From the NCBI GenBank assembly GCA_019429325.1, contig JAHYJA010000015.1, forward strand, positions 1 through 36,566: 36,566 nucleotides of DNA, read 5' to 3'. Numbering within the stretch: the first letter of the stretch is position 1; every line of letters starts with the position of its first letter. Origin of the DNA: Bacteroidales bacterium (lineage in GTDB: Bacteria > Bacteroidota > Bacteroidia > Bacteroidales > VadinHA17). The position numbers and the translations under genes were made by a program. The notes beneath the pieces were generated by a model. It did no database searches and was not told where the DNA came from. It saw only the letters and a program-made list of their open reading frames with translations. Shown here piece by piece: positions 25,382 to 35,323 of the stretch.

Positions 25382-27112
25382 TCACTCGACCCTGATGGTC
25401 TTACTGGCTGACAAGGGAATTCCTTCAGATGAAATCCCGTGGACGTTAATTTCGTAATCAGATACATAATCCGACGACCAGAACTCCACCCTGGCTTTTC
25501 CGTCCTTCCCTGGCTTTACTGACGGGTTCCAGTAAAGAGTGTTCCTGAAATCCGGGACCCGGCTCTGCTTCGCTTCCGTTTCTGAGTAATCAGGAGAAAC
25601 GAATGGAACATCAGGGTCAAATATCCGGTATGGAAACCGCACGGCATAGTCAGGGAGGGGAAAGGAAGCATAATTACCTGATTTAGTGATCACATTCACT
25701 ATTCCGTAAAAACGGTAACCGCCAACTGTATATTCAGACCTGAGTATGTCAATCCTCTCGACCAGTTCAGGGTTCATCCCGGCTATCACCGCCGGATCTC
25801 CGATGACTACCCCGTCAATCATCAGGGTCGCGTCAGATTCATACGGTCTGTTATCGACAAGGCTGGTGACTGTAATGCCGGGTCGTACTCTTCCTGTCCT
25901 CATTGAAACTCCGGGAATAAGCTCAAAGAACACCTCCTGCATGTTTGGCAGCAAGATATAATCAGCCATCCTCAGCTCCATATCGGGGATACCATAGAAT
26001 CTCGCGCTTTTCGGCCGGAAGGAAGAATCGGCAGTCGGCTTACCGGTTGAACTCATTCCATATATCTTCGATACCTGGTGGTTAACGCTCCACTCGGCAA
26101 TATGACCGGGGATATCTGAAAGAAGGGTATCCGTGATTTTTCTGTATTCCGGAAAATTGTCCGTAAACGGGGAACCCATCCTGATCAGATTGCCGCTCTC
26201 GTTGTCCTTCTGCTGAATAATTATCTCATCCGGAATAGCGTCGGTGTCGATCATGAAACGGAAATTGCCTTCCCTGTCTGTAAGCGAATACTGAAAGATT
26301 GCTTCTTTGCCCGGGACAGAAAGCAACATTAGCTGATTGCCGATAACAGCGCCTGCTTTTTGCGGGATGAGCCTGCCATAAAGGAAATGGCTGGTGACTT
26401 CCGGACTGAATCTGATATCATCGGGTTCTGCAGGATTTGCATACAGGTACAAATAATCTTCCGGACCGTTAAAATTGTCATTCCCGGATTTTGAGCTTAC
26501 CGATATGCTCAGGTTTGCATATTCAGGCGAGGCAACCAGATCTTTGTCAATCTCGATTTCAAGAGTTATTTTTTCCCTTCGGCTGAAGAGATCTGATGAT
26601 TTTACGGAGATAGCCGGATCAGCAGGTCTTTTCTCCAGCACTGGTTCTCCGGCATAGATAATTTTGAGAAAATCCTTACTGGTTAATGAATTATATATAC
26701 TGATAACCTTCCTGAAACAGTTACCGGGAGGAAGATTCAGGATCAGGTTCGTATATGCCCGGAGAATATAAGTACCCGGGCTCAGCGTATCAGGAAGCTG
26801 AAAAGTGCCATGACCTGTGCCGTTTGTTAAAAGTATACGTTTCTGAATAACAGGATTATGGTCGCTGTTGAGCAATTCGATGTACCCTGTACCGCTTATT
26901 CCCGGTCTGTTATTGTCCTGCCTGTCGAAAGTAAATGCTGAAAACCAGAAATTTTCTCCTGCAAGATACTCCTCCCTGTCGGTATGGATAAAAATCCGCT
27001 CTCCTGTTCCGGTCCTTTTATCCCGGTATATGATCTGTTCCTGTCCAAAGGAGTGAGGGAATGTTTCTCCCACCAACAGTACACAAATCAATATAATCTT
27101 TTGTTTCAGCAT
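25382..27112 (-). CDS. Secreted MG2-like protein with C-terminal TonB-plug-like domain (copy B)
   Basis: From the ATG at 27112 (MLKQKIILICVLLVGE, signal peptide) it has 576 residues; the ATG at 27133 would add seven polar residues before the signal and is less likely. The first part (FIHTDREEYLAGENFWFSAF, then GTFQLPDTLSPGTYILRAYT) is the MG2 beta-sandwich pattern of alpha-2-macroglobulin-like proteins. Toward the end YGIPDMELRMADYILLPNMQEV, TLMIDGVVIGDPAVIAGMNP, VERIDILRSEY and FYGIVNVITKSGN reproduce a TonB-receptor plug, but no barrel follows. The end ARVEFWSSDYVSDYEINVHGIS is another macroglobulin-like strand set. It is a shorter paralogue of the 31804-34191 protein and the last gene of the DUF4249/receptor module. 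It probably works at the outer membrane. The function is unknown. Confidence 0.75.
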   Translation of the reverse strand: MLKQKIILICVLLVGETFPHSFGQEQIIYRDKRTGTGERIFIHTDREEYLAGENFWFSAFTFDRQDNNRPGISGTGYIELLNSDHNPVIQKRILLTNGTGHGTFQLPDTLSPGTYILRAYTNLILNLPPGNCFRKVISIYNSLTSKDFLKIIYAGEPVLEKRPADPAISVKSSDLFSRREKITLEIEIDKDLVASPEYANLSISVSSKSGNDNFNGPEDYLYLYANPAEPDDIRFSPEVTSHFLYGRLIPQKAGAVIGNQLMLLSVPGKEAIFQYSLTDREGNFRFMIDTDAIPDEIIIQQKDNESGNLIRMGSPFTDNFPEYRKITDTLLSDIPGHIAEWSVNHQVSKIYGMSSTGKPTADSSFRPKSARFYGIPDMELRMADYILLPNMQEVFFELIPGVSMRTGRVRPGITVTSLVDNRPYESDATLMIDGVVIGDPAVIAGMNPELVERIDILRSEYTVGGYRFYGIVNVITKSGNYASFPLPDYAVRFPYRIFDPDVPFVSPDYSETEAKQSRVPDFRNTLYWNPSVKPGKDGKARVEFWSSDYVSDYEINVHGISSEGIPLSASKTIRVE

Positions 27113-27135
27113 TTTACACTCTTTATCCGGCATTT

Positions 27136-28245
27136 TTAATCTTCGGGCCAGAAATCAGGTTTTACTGTCGTACCCCTGGTCGTGCAGTCAGCACACCGCA
27201 ACTGATCGGTATATGTTTTTGTCATCTCATCATAATTCATGATTATCACCCAGTAGAGTTCGCCCAGGTACCTGATAGGTGAGGAAATAGGTACGGTAGC
27301 AAAGGGGCATCCTGTATACAGGTCCTTCTGCCCGGCAAAGTAATCCCTGATGAATTTCCTTTGCGATGAGAGAGCCGAAACACTGAAGAATCCAAGTACC
27401 AGCTCATCAGGGTCATTAATGTTCTTCATGTTCCCCTGGATCGTCATAGGCACAACATCATACAAACCTCCTGTTTTGTCAGAGATCTTGCGGATCTTCT
27501 CCCAGTAGAGAAACTCCTCCTCATTAAGAGAATACTGATTAACCTGAATACTGTATAGTTCCTTCAGCCTGTCGTCGGTTTCCGTCGCTATTTTTCTGAC
27601 CGGCATGCGCTTCACAGCCGATTCGGCAAGATAACTGGTATTAGTCAGAAAAATCCGGTTCGACTTTTCGGTGATCCAGCAGACCCTGTTGGGCACATCA
27701 TATGGCAGTGTGAAGATCCATGTTTCGGAGTAATTCCATCTGAAAAACCTTGCATAGTTCATTGGATCATGAGTATCGAGATAGATCTGACAACCCTCCA
27801 CAACCTTTCCAAGCTGGTTCAGTTTCACAAATTCCTTTTCGTACCAGACACTATCGATCGGAGGAACAGGCACCATTTCCATCCACGACGATACATAAGT
27901 TCCCATATAGCTTTCGATCAGCAAAAAGTATTTTCTCCCGGGTTCCCCCCTGAACCTGGCCGGATTGGTATAATAGTTACCCGGTTCCTTCTCCCTCAGT
28001 TCATGAATGTTCCCGAGATCATCCTTAACAGTGACTATTGCCGAAGTAACCGGAAGAGGATCTGACAAGTTACTCAGGGGCAGTGAGAGAGTGATCCTTA
28101 CCCTGTTTGCTTCAGGCTGGTCAGTGATCAATCCCTCCACCACCAGCACATTCTCCGATTCGGAAATTTCGGGAACAAATTCTGTAACACATCCTGTTGA
28201 CAGAAAGATGAATAACAATACCGGAATTAAATTAAGAGTCTTCAT
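27136..28245 (-). CDS. DUF4249 lipoprotein (copy B)
   Basis: This is a 369-residue protein with a lipoprotein signal ending LSTGC (Cys19), followed by TEFVPEISESENVLVVEGLITDQP, a very typical DUF4249 opening. Later blocks are VTVKDDLGNIHEL, SSWMEMVPVPPIDSVWYE, INQYS-like VNQYSLNEEEFLYWEKI, GLYDVVPMTIQGN and LGFFSVSAL. DUF4249 proteins are outer-membrane lipoproteins that nearly always accompany STN-type TonB receptors and presumably help capture or deliver the substrate, as SusD does for SusC. Spacing supports one operon: 5 bases after the receptor and overlapping or touching the MG2/plug gene. It is a paralogue of 34203-35318. Confidence 0.88.
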   Translation of the reverse strand: MKTLNLIPVLLFIFLSTGCVTEFVPEISESENVLVVEGLITDQPEANRVRITLSLPLSNLSDPLPVTSAIVTVKDDLGNIHELREKEPGNYYTNPARFRGEPGRKYFLLIESYMGTYVSSWMEMVPVPPIDSVWYEKEFVKLNQLGKVVEGCQIYLDTHDPMNYARFFRWNYSETWIFTLPYDVPNRVCWITEKSNRIFLTNTSYLAESAVKRMPVRKIATETDDRLKELYSIQVNQYSLNEEEFLYWEKIRKISDKTGGLYDVVPMTIQGNMKNINDPDELVLGFFSVSALSSQRKFIRDYFAGQKDLYTGCPFATVPISSPIRYLGELYWVIIMNYDEMTKTYTDQLRCADCTTRGTTVKPDFWPED

Positions 28246-28250
28246 ACCTT

Positions 28251-30989
28251 TTAAAAATCAAAGCTATAGGTTACCGAAGGAATTGCCTGGGCGAATATGG
28301 ATAATTTATAGCCTTTGATCTGGTCATTCTCCTCCCTGAAATAGACTGAATAGACGTTAGCCCTTCCCAGAATGTTATAGACAGAGATTGTCCAGTGAGG
28401 GTGGGCTATCTTATTGGTCTTCAGGTTACCGCTTATTTTCATCGACAGGTCAAGCCGTGAATAATCGGGGATCCGGTATTTGTTCCGCTCCGAGTAATAA
28501 GGTACGGTGATGCCTCCTGTCTGGTAAACACCTGCAGGAAAGGTGACAGGTCTGCCCGTACTGTATGTGTAGCTTGCAGAGAAGCTGAACCGTCTGGAGA
28601 AAAGATAGTTCAGAGTAGCTGAAACATCATGCGGCTTATCGAAGCTTGCCGGGAACCATTTCCCGGAATTGATGAGTTCATCATTAAACTCTGTCACGCT
28701 TCTGATCAGGATCCTGGAATATGTGTAGCCTGCACTCCATCTCAGCCTTCCCTCGGTGCTCCTAACTGAGAGTTCCGCTCCATAGGCTCTTCCCCTGACA
28801 TTTATTATCTCGGTTTCGATATTCCCGTTCAATACCAGCTTTGCCCCTCCCTTATAATCAAGCATGTTGCTTATTCTCTTGTAATAGATCTCTGCCGAAG
28901 TCTCAATCGAGTTTCTGTAAAGCATTCTGTAATAACCCAAGGCTATCTGATCTCCGATCTGGGGTTTCAGGTAATAATCGCTGAGTTTCCATGTATCGGT
29001 AGGTGAGACGGCTGTGGTGTTGGTCAGAAGGTGAAGGTACTGTCGCGTTCTGTTGTAATTTATCTTAAATGAGCTGTTATCCGCCAGGATAAAGTTCATC
29101 GAGACCCTGAACTCAGGTCCGGCATAGGATTTAATTATACGGTTCTGTAAGAAACTGATGGTATCAGTTATTGTTGACAGTTCTCTGGGCCGGGAAGGAT
29201 CGTACTGCATAACATCAGCAGGTCCGAGTGCAAAGAAGGACGAGAACCTGAGACCCGCGCTGACTGACAGGAAGCTTGATACCTGAATCTTCTGATCAAA
29301 CCAGAGGGCTGTTTCAAGGGCATTCTCCTTCTGGATCAGAAACGGATTAACCATTGAGGAATCGTTTGAAGGCAGGTAATCACCCGGTCTTATTGAATAA
29401 TAAACAAGTTCAGTCCCGAAATTCATTTCACTTCTGCCAGCGGGGTACCAGTTAAAATCAGCCTTAAAGCCTGAGCTTCTGACATTGTGCGCTATCTTGA
29501 AACCCTCCTGGAGTACCCTGTCACTTGAGATTGTATAATCGTATCTGCTGGTATTAGCCGCCAGTTGGGCGAAGAACCGGTTACTGAAAAAGTGCTTCCA
29601 TCTCAATGAAAGAATAGTGTTGTCATACCTGTAAAGGGTATCCGAATTAAGGCGAAAGGCATCGTTACTAAAATAGGAAGAGAATTCAAGTTTATCGTTC
29701 TTGCTCAGATCGTATGATAACCTGCCGGCAATATCGTAAAAGAATGCCATGCTGCTATTAAGCCATGGGTTATCAATTCTCCTGAAGATCCAGTTTGAGT
29801 AAGTACTGCGTCCTGTAACAATGAAAGAACATTTGTCTTCAATAACCGGAGCTTCGATCATCAGGTGTGCAGTCACCGGGCTGATCCCTGCGTTGCCAGC
29901 AAACTCTTTCCTGTTACCATCTTTGGGTACTATGTCCAGGACCGATGATACCCGTCCCCCATAGCGCGCAGGTATACCACCCTTATAAAGGGTTACATCC
30001 CTGATAATATCGGTGTTTACTGCTGAGAAGAAACCAAAAAAATGGTTCGGATTATATAATGGTGCACCATAGAGCAGTATAAGATTCTGATCGGCTGAAC
30101 CTCCTCTCACATTAAACCCGGCAGATCCCTCTCCCACTACTTTGACACCCGTAACGAACAGAACACTCTTAATGATATCGGATTCTCCGAGAGATGTCGG
30201 CAATAGCTTGAGATTCACGACACTGATCTTTTCGAGTCCTACCTCAAACCGTTGCATTGTGGCGTTCCTCTGAGCAGATATGATTGCTTCTTTCAAAGGT
30301 ATCAGGACACTGCTCATTTCCATATCTATTTCCCCGTCGCCATACAGGTTCACATTGAGCTTTTTTTCCCTCATACCAATGAATGAATACTGAAGCGAAT
30401 AGCTGCCACGTGGCATTGAAATGGAATAGAACCCGTAGGCGTTTGTAACGGCACCGACTGACAACTGCTGATTAAAAACTGTTACTCCTGCTATTGGCTC
30501 ACCTGTATTGTCCATCCTCACCCATCCCGATATAGTGGCATTTCCCGGTTTATTCCTGTCTGCAGGGTTACCGACATCGATGAACATGCTGGTGGCAATC
30601 TTCTCGTCCCCCTTAATTTCGGTTAGTACCTCCCGGGGAAGGAATTTCGATTCCTCTGCGTCACGCGTTTCCGGTAATCTGACCATATACCCCTTTGTAA
30701 GTATTATATCACCCCGAGGGGTGATCAGATAATAGATACCTGAACCGGACAGATAGTTGTCGAGCACAAGTGAAACAGAAACCGGGTCTCCATAGTTACC
30801 CAGCAACCTTCCGGCAAACCATTCTTCCACAAAAAAGAATCTGATGTCATGAACAGCTTCGGCTTCCCGGACAAATTCGCCGAATGACTGATTACGATAC
30901 TCCCAGGTAACAGGATAGACCCTGACGGAGTCCTGTGAGTGGCCCGAAAAGCTTAACAAAATCAATCCTGCAAAAAATAGAAACCTCAT
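28251..30989 (-). CDS. STN-domain TonB-dependent outer-membrane receptor (copy B)
   Basis: The protein has 912 residues. A signal peptide (1-18) is followed by an STN (secretin/TonB N-terminal) domain at about 30-100, a carboxypeptidase-regulatory-like beta domain at about 150-215 (ISGWVRMDNTGEPIAGVTV), and a plug at about 265-355 (GFNVRGGSADQNLILLYGAP, GGIPARYGGRVSSVLDI). The rest is a beta barrel ending in the aromatic VTYSFDF. The STN domain usually contacts an anti-sigma factor, so transcription may be substrate-triggered, although no FecR/sigma pair is in the window. It imports an unknown large or complexed nutrient using TonB energy. It follows the small exported protein by 12 bases and precedes DUF4249 by 5. 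The full length suggests a working gene. Confidence 0.9.
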   Translation of the reverse strand: MRFLFFAGLILLSFSGHSQDSVRVYPVTWEYRNQSFGEFVREAEAVHDIRFFFVEEWFAGRLLGNYGDPVSVSLVLDNYLSGSGIYYLITPRGDIILTKGYMVRLPETRDAEESKFLPREVLTEIKGDEKIATSMFIDVGNPADRNKPGNATISGWVRMDNTGEPIAGVTVFNQQLSVGAVTNAYGFYSISMPRGSYSLQYSFIGMREKKLNVNLYGDGEIDMEMSSVLIPLKEAIISAQRNATMQRFEVGLEKISVVNLKLLPTSLGESDIIKSVLFVTGVKVVGEGSAGFNVRGGSADQNLILLYGAPLYNPNHFFGFFSAVNTDIIRDVTLYKGGIPARYGGRVSSVLDIVPKDGNRKEFAGNAGISPVTAHLMIEAPVIEDKCSFIVTGRSTYSNWIFRRIDNPWLNSSMAFFYDIAGRLSYDLSKNDKLEFSSYFSNDAFRLNSDTLYRYDNTILSLRWKHFFSNRFFAQLAANTSRYDYTISSDRVLQEGFKIAHNVRSSGFKADFNWYPAGRSEMNFGTELVYYSIRPGDYLPSNDSSMVNPFLIQKENALETALWFDQKIQVSSFLSVSAGLRFSSFFALGPADVMQYDPSRPRELSTITDTISFLQNRIIKSYAGPEFRVSMNFILADNSSFKINYNRTRQYLHLLTNTTAVSPTDTWKLSDYYLKPQIGDQIALGYYRMLYRNSIETSAEIYYKRISNMLDYKGGAKLVLNGNIETEIINVRGRAYGAELSVRSTEGRLRWSAGYTYSRILIRSVTEFNDELINSGKWFPASFDKPHDVSATLNYLFSRRFSFSASYTYSTGRPVTFPAGVYQTGGITVPYYSERNKYRIPDYSRLDLSMKISGNLKTNKIAHPHWTISVYNILGRANVYSVYFREENDQIKGYKLSIFAQAIPSVTYSFDF

Positions 30990-31001
30990 GATTAAGATCA
31001 G

Positions 31002-31718
31002 TCAATCGACCAGGCTGTCGTAGTAGACAAGTACCGGTATAACAGATTCCGGTTGTCTGGGCATTATTATCAGATTATTGTTTCTCATGTACTTCCTCAG
31101 CTCATCTCTTTTATCATCCAGAAAGTCGAGAAGTCCTTTTCTCCCCTTCAGCCGGAACACTGTACCCTCTTTCATGACAAAAAGCTGGTCGGTCTGGGTA
31201 AAAATATCAAACACCCTGCGATAACCAAGGGGTGTGATTTCCTTGACTGATTTCAGCAACAGGTTGCATTTCCCTTCATACAACACGCAGGCGTATCCGG
31301 TTATATTTCTCTCCTCGCCCAGGCCAAGATTAATGAAGCGGTACTCTGTATTATCGTTTTTCAGGGTAAAACCGCTGGTCGTTTCCCTGTTAAGGGCAAT
31401 TATCACCCCGTCAGGCCTTCTTATCAGGAGCTCGTCGATCACTATGTCGTACCTGAGCATTCTGTCATGGAATGTCTCATTCCCTGTTATGACATCTCCC
31501 CTGAACCAGACAGCGGAGAAAAGGAACTCGTTCCCGATAATGTTGGAATATGTCCTGTTCCATATCCTTCCGTTGTAAAGGATCTGACTGTCCTGATAAA
31601 CATATAGTTCTGTATTCAGGATGTCATCAAAATCCTGTCCTTTTAATTCCTGGTCCTTCAAGAAAGCCTGAATGATTATAAATGAAAAAGCAATTAAAAG
31701 AAAGAGTCTTCCTTTCAT
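31002..31718 (-). CDS. Small exported protein of unknown function
   Basis: This is a 238-residue protein with a signal peptide or N-terminal anchor (LFLLIAFSFIIIQAFL). The body is beta-rich, with ELYVYQDSQILYNGRIW, LIRRPDGVIIALNRE, LLKSVKEITPLGYRRVFD and a basic helical segment LDFLDDKRDELRKYMRNNN near the end. I do not recognise a named family. Proteins of this type often precede STN-type TonB receptors in Bacteroidota. It is separated from the preceding MG2 gene by 85 bases, which contain a 7-bp stem (AGGGTTT...AAACCCT), and it leads the B module by 12 bases. A periplasmic or outer-membrane accessory role is inferred from position only. Confidence 0.6.
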   Translation of the reverse strand: MKGRLFLLIAFSFIIIQAFLKDQELKGQDFDDILNTELYVYQDSQILYNGRIWNRTYSNIIGNEFLFSAVWFRGDVITGNETFHDRMLRYDIVIDELLIRRPDGVIIALNRETTSGFTLKNDNTEYRFINLGLGEERNITGYACVLYEGKCNLLLKSVKEITPLGYRRVFDIFTQTDQLFVMKEGTVFRLKGRKGLLDFLDDKRDELRKYMRNNNLIIMPRQPESVIPVLVYYDSLVD

Positions 31719-31803
31719 TGGTTAAGTATAGAGCAGGTCAGGGTTTAACAGTGAAGAAAACCCTCAAAAACCGTGCCTTATGTGTTGTAATAAAAAATTA
31801 AAC

Positions 31804-34191
31804 TCATTCCGAATAAATCATTTTCCTCGCTGAAAACAGTTCCCCCTCATCAGTGATGCCGTTAATGGAAATCATCCAGATACCAGGATAATCCGGTGTC
31901 CAGAATTCAACCAAAGCTTCTCCGTTCGTGCCGGTCCTGACTGAAGGACTCCAGTAAAGCGTGTTTCGGAGATCAGGTATTCTTCTCAGCAGTTTGTCGC
32001 CTGCAGAATAATCAGGAGCATCAAACAGGGAAATTTTTTCAACAGCCCTGTAGGGTAGTTCAACGGCATAATCGGGTAATATAACGTCACTGAAGTTGCC
32101 TGAACGGGTTATTACATTTACAATGCCATTCAAAACAAGGTCGCCAACCAGGTAGGGAGTCCTCACAACCTCAATCTTCTCAACCAGCTCCGGATCGAGG
32201 TCGGCAAGAATAGTCAGATCATTGATAATCAAGCCATCAATCATTACCAGAGGTGGCTCGATATAATAGACTCCGGTAATGGGATTTGTTATTTTAATTT
32301 CATAACCCGTTTTTACCGGTCTTAAAATTATTCCGGGCAGTAATTCGGTAAAAACCTCCTGCATCTGTGGAAGGCTTATATAATCATCCAGGAAAACCTC
32401 CATTTCGGGTATCCCATAGAATCTCGCTGTCTTCCGGGCAACAGCACCACCTGCAACGGGTCCTGTCCTGTAAGTTGTTCCATATATCTTTGAAGCCTGG
32501 TAGTTGAAGCTCAGGTTTGAGAATAGTTTGACAAGTGAATCAGTCATGACACTCCTGATACTGTACGATTCAGGCAATTTACCGGAAAATGCCGGTTCAA
32601 GCTCAAGTATCATATTGTTATCTGCATACCCCGGCTGGATGATAAGGTTTCTGCGTAAGGTATCGGCCGGCAGAAGAAAGCTGAACCGGCCATCATTATC
32701 CCTCCTGGCATATTTGAAATCCGCAATTTTTCCCCTTACCGACATGTAAAGAATACGTGCATTACCGCTCTTTTTATCTTCCCTGTACCTGATTCCGGCC
32801 GACAGATTGTGACCATACTGTTCAAATGAGTATCCGGGTTGCCCGAAATTTCCTGATATTACATCCTCCCACTTTATCCAGTTGCTCTCTGAATATATAA
32901 GCAGATTATCAAAAGCTTCACTTTCAGGGCCATCTGAAAAACCACTTAAAAACTTCAGGGGACCAGGGCCGTACTCAGTTCCGACGATCAGAAAATCATC
33001 TATACCTATAGAGTGGGTTGATATCGCGGCAGGTACAGCTGCAATACTGAAATCATTAATTCTTTTTCCGGCCTTATTACCCAGATAAAAACTGACAGAT
33101 ACTTTTTGCCTCGGGTCAAAAAGGGTGTCTGCTCTTAAATCCACTACCGGAGGGTCATGCGCCGGTGAGTAAAACAACCTTTCGGCCATTATTTCCCCAT
33201 CTTCCCTTATCAGGGCAATGCTGGCAACACCTCCCCGGAGATCGCTGCGGAAAACCGTTTTCCTGATAAATGCTTCGCTGATCTTAATTTCATCCAGGTA
33301 ATCAATATTCCCACTGCTATGGATTACCAGGAAACAGGTCGCAGGAGTTTGAGGAGCTTTATTCCCCGAAGACCTGATCAAAACTTCTATTCTGTCATTC
33401 AACGAATTATCGATGGAAAGCGAAAATCCCTCACTGAGGACGGATGGAAGCCTGAAAGATCCATCTTCTGAAGTGACGGAATAGTTTTTTCCCTTTTCGG
33501 GTGTGATTAAAAATGAGCCGTAGCCAGCTGCATCTGTACTGAACACTGTAACTGAGTCTCCCTCATTACTTCTTATTATCCCTGAATATTCCACACCGGC
33601 ATCATTATTGCTGAAACAACGCACCGCTACCCTGTTGATCACACCGTCGAGGAGTACCCCTCCCTCGGGATAAAAGCCTATATTTACGGAGTAGCGCCTA
33701 AAAGGGGAAAAACTGGTCCTCCTCTGAAAATATGAATTTTTAAACGGGTTGTAAACATCCACATCCTGCATGAAGCAGTTTCCCGGCAAATAATTTTTCA
33801 TCCATCGGGTATATGCCCTGATGGTATAGGAGCCTGAGCTTAAGGAATCAGGCAGAATGAAACTCCCTTCACCCCTGCCACCCTCAAGCCTGAACCGTTT
33901 TTGAATCACCGGGATGTTCCATGGATTTAAAAGCTCAACATATGCAATGGTGCTCTGCCCGGATACTCTTCCGGTTTGCCTGTTTATAGCAAATATACTG
34001 AACCATATATCCTCTCCGGCAATGTATCTGCTCCGGTCGACATGGAGCCAGAGCTCTTCACGGGGGGATGCCTCAAGATATTGTTTCAGCCGAACCCTAA
34101 GGTCAGATGAGGTAATGACCTGTGCTTCCGAGCGAACCACGATAAAGCCCGGCAAAATGATCAATAAGAAATATCTTATAATTCTTTTCAT
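31804..34191 (-). CDS. Secreted MG2-like protein with C-terminal TonB-plug-like domain (copy A)
   Basis: The protein has 795 residues with a signal peptide (YFLLIILPGFIVVRSEA). The MG2-like start is LHVDRSRYIAGEDIWFSIFAINRQ, then GSFILPDSLSSGSYTIRAYTRWM and PGNCFMQDVDVYNPF. It has extra beta domains in the middle (about 170-420) that copy B lacks. The C-terminal part repeats the plug pattern: YGIPEMEVFLDDYISLPQMQEV, LVMIDGLIINDLTI, EKIEVVRTPY, LNGIVNVITRSGN, and the ending ALVEFWTPDYPGIWMISINGI. It lies 11 bases after DUF4249 copy A. It is presumably anchored to or contacts the receptor at the outer membrane. The function has not been shown for this protein type, as far as I know. Confidence 0.75.
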   Translation of the reverse strand: MKRIIRYFLLIILPGFIVVRSEAQVITSSDLRVRLKQYLEASPREELWLHVDRSRYIAGEDIWFSIFAINRQTGRVSGQSTIAYVELLNPWNIPVIQKRFRLEGGRGEGSFILPDSLSSGSYTIRAYTRWMKNYLPGNCFMQDVDVYNPFKNSYFQRRTSFSPFRRYSVNIGFYPEGGVLLDGVINRVAVRCFSNNDAGVEYSGIIRSNEGDSVTVFSTDAAGYGSFLITPEKGKNYSVTSEDGSFRLPSVLSEGFSLSIDNSLNDRIEVLIRSSGNKAPQTPATCFLVIHSSGNIDYLDEIKISEAFIRKTVFRSDLRGGVASIALIREDGEIMAERLFYSPAHDPPVVDLRADTLFDPRQKVSVSFYLGNKAGKRINDFSIAAVPAAISTHSIGIDDFLIVGTEYGPGPLKFLSGFSDGPESEAFDNLLIYSESNWIKWEDVISGNFGQPGYSFEQYGHNLSAGIRYREDKKSGNARILYMSVRGKIADFKYARRDNDGRFSFLLPADTLRRNLIIQPGYADNNMILELEPAFSGKLPESYSIRSVMTDSLVKLFSNLSFNYQASKIYGTTYRTGPVAGGAVARKTARFYGIPEMEVFLDDYISLPQMQEVFTELLPGIILRPVKTGYEIKITNPITGVYYIEPPLVMIDGLIINDLTILADLDPELVEKIEVVRTPYLVGDLVLNGIVNVITRSGNFSDVILPDYAVELPYRAVEKISLFDAPDYSAGDKLLRRIPDLRNTLYWSPSVRTGTNGEALVEFWTPDYPGIWMISINGITDEGELFSARKMIYSE

Positions 34192-34202
34192 GTCGGGGTT
34201 TG

Positions 34203-35318
34203 TCAGAAATCGTCCCAGTAATCCGGTTTTATCCTCTCGGCATCAGTAACGCAATCACCACATTCCCTGTATGTTGTGATCACCCACCAGGGAGGGATCT
34301 CGTTACCGTTATCATCAACTACCCAGTAACTGCTGTTAAGTCCCTCTTCCGGAAGAAAGCCTGTCAAAGTATCGGTAACGCAATAGGTATAAAAATGGGG
34401 TAGTCCCAGGAACTGATCCTCAACAAAGAGTCTTTTCTCCGCAACTGCCGAAACGCTGAAATAACCCAGAACGGTTTCTTCCGGTCTGGAAGTGCATCTT
34501 ATGTTTCCCGGGATCGCCATGGGCGTCATGTCGTAAAGGCCTCCGACATTCTCATTGACACTTTGCACCTTCTCCCAGAAATTATATTCAGTTTCAGTGA
34601 TCGAATACTGATTCACAAGTATGCTGTATTTGATCTGCAATCTGGTTGTTCTGTTAGTGATGAATATAACCGGATATTTCGAGATCCTGGCCTGATTATA
34701 AACTGAAGTATTTTTTATCAGTATCCTGTCAGACCTTTCAGTTGCCCAGCATTTACTGTTGACAACAGGGTACGGGATATGATATTCCCAGGTTTCCACA
34801 AAACCCCATCTGAAGAAGAGACATTTCCCTGTCGGATCATAACTATCGAGATATATTCTGCATCCTTCATCTATTCTCGAGCTGTCTGTGGAAGCGGTGA
34901 TTACAACTTTTTCGTAGTATAATGCACCGATCTGTGGTACCGGCTTCATTTCAACAAAATCGGTCTCATAATTCCCGCCCTCTGCAAAAATGTTCAGTGC
35001 ATAGTGGCCGCCTACTCTGCCGCGAAAAGTTGTTGAGTCGGTTGAATAGATCCCGGGAGAAGTTTCAGTTAATGTTGTTACAACTCCGTTTTCGTCTGTA
35101 ACGGTCACAAGAGCGCCAGTCAAAGCATTGGAGATTATCTGGTTACCAATGGGAGTGGACCTCGAAAGAACCACTCTGTTTGAGACCGCCTGATCGGTGA
35201 TAAGCCCTGACACAACAAGCAGTTCTTTATCCTCCATGATCTCCGGTTTAAACTCGATGGTGCAGCCGGCAAACAGGAGGATCATGGTTAGTGTTCGTAT
35301 TAGTGTCTCAGGTTTCAT
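34203..35318 (-). CDS. DUF4249 lipoprotein (copy A)
   Basis: This is a 371-residue protein with a lipobox LLFAGC (Cys19), followed by TIEFKPEIMEDKELLVVSGLITDQ. It shares the DUF4249 landmarks with copy B: VTVTDENGVVTTL, DFVEMKPVPQIGALYYEK, LVNQYSITETEYNFWEKV, GLYDMTPMAIPGN and LGYFSVSAV. A Cys-rich tail (YRECGDCVTDAERIKPDYW) matches the RCADCTTRG...PDFWPED tail of copy B, so both may bind a metal or form a disulfide. It starts 5 bases after the receptor gene and is followed after 11 bases by the MG2/plug gene, the same order as module B. Confidence 0.88.
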   Translation of the reverse strand: MKPETLIRTLTMILLFAGCTIEFKPEIMEDKELLVVSGLITDQAVSNRVVLSRSTPIGNQIISNALTGALVTVTDENGVVTTLTETSPGIYSTDSTTFRGRVGGHYALNIFAEGGNYETDFVEMKPVPQIGALYYEKVVITASTDSSRIDEGCRIYLDSYDPTGKCLFFRWGFVETWEYHIPYPVVNSKCWATERSDRILIKNTSVYNQARISKYPVIFITNRTTRLQIKYSILVNQYSITETEYNFWEKVQSVNENVGGLYDMTPMAIPGNIRCTSRPEETVLGYFSVSAVAEKRLFVEDQFLGLPHFYTYCVTDTLTGFLPEEGLNSSYWVVDDNGNEIPPWWVITTYRECGDCVTDAERIKPDYWDDF

Positions 35319-35323
35319 GGTCG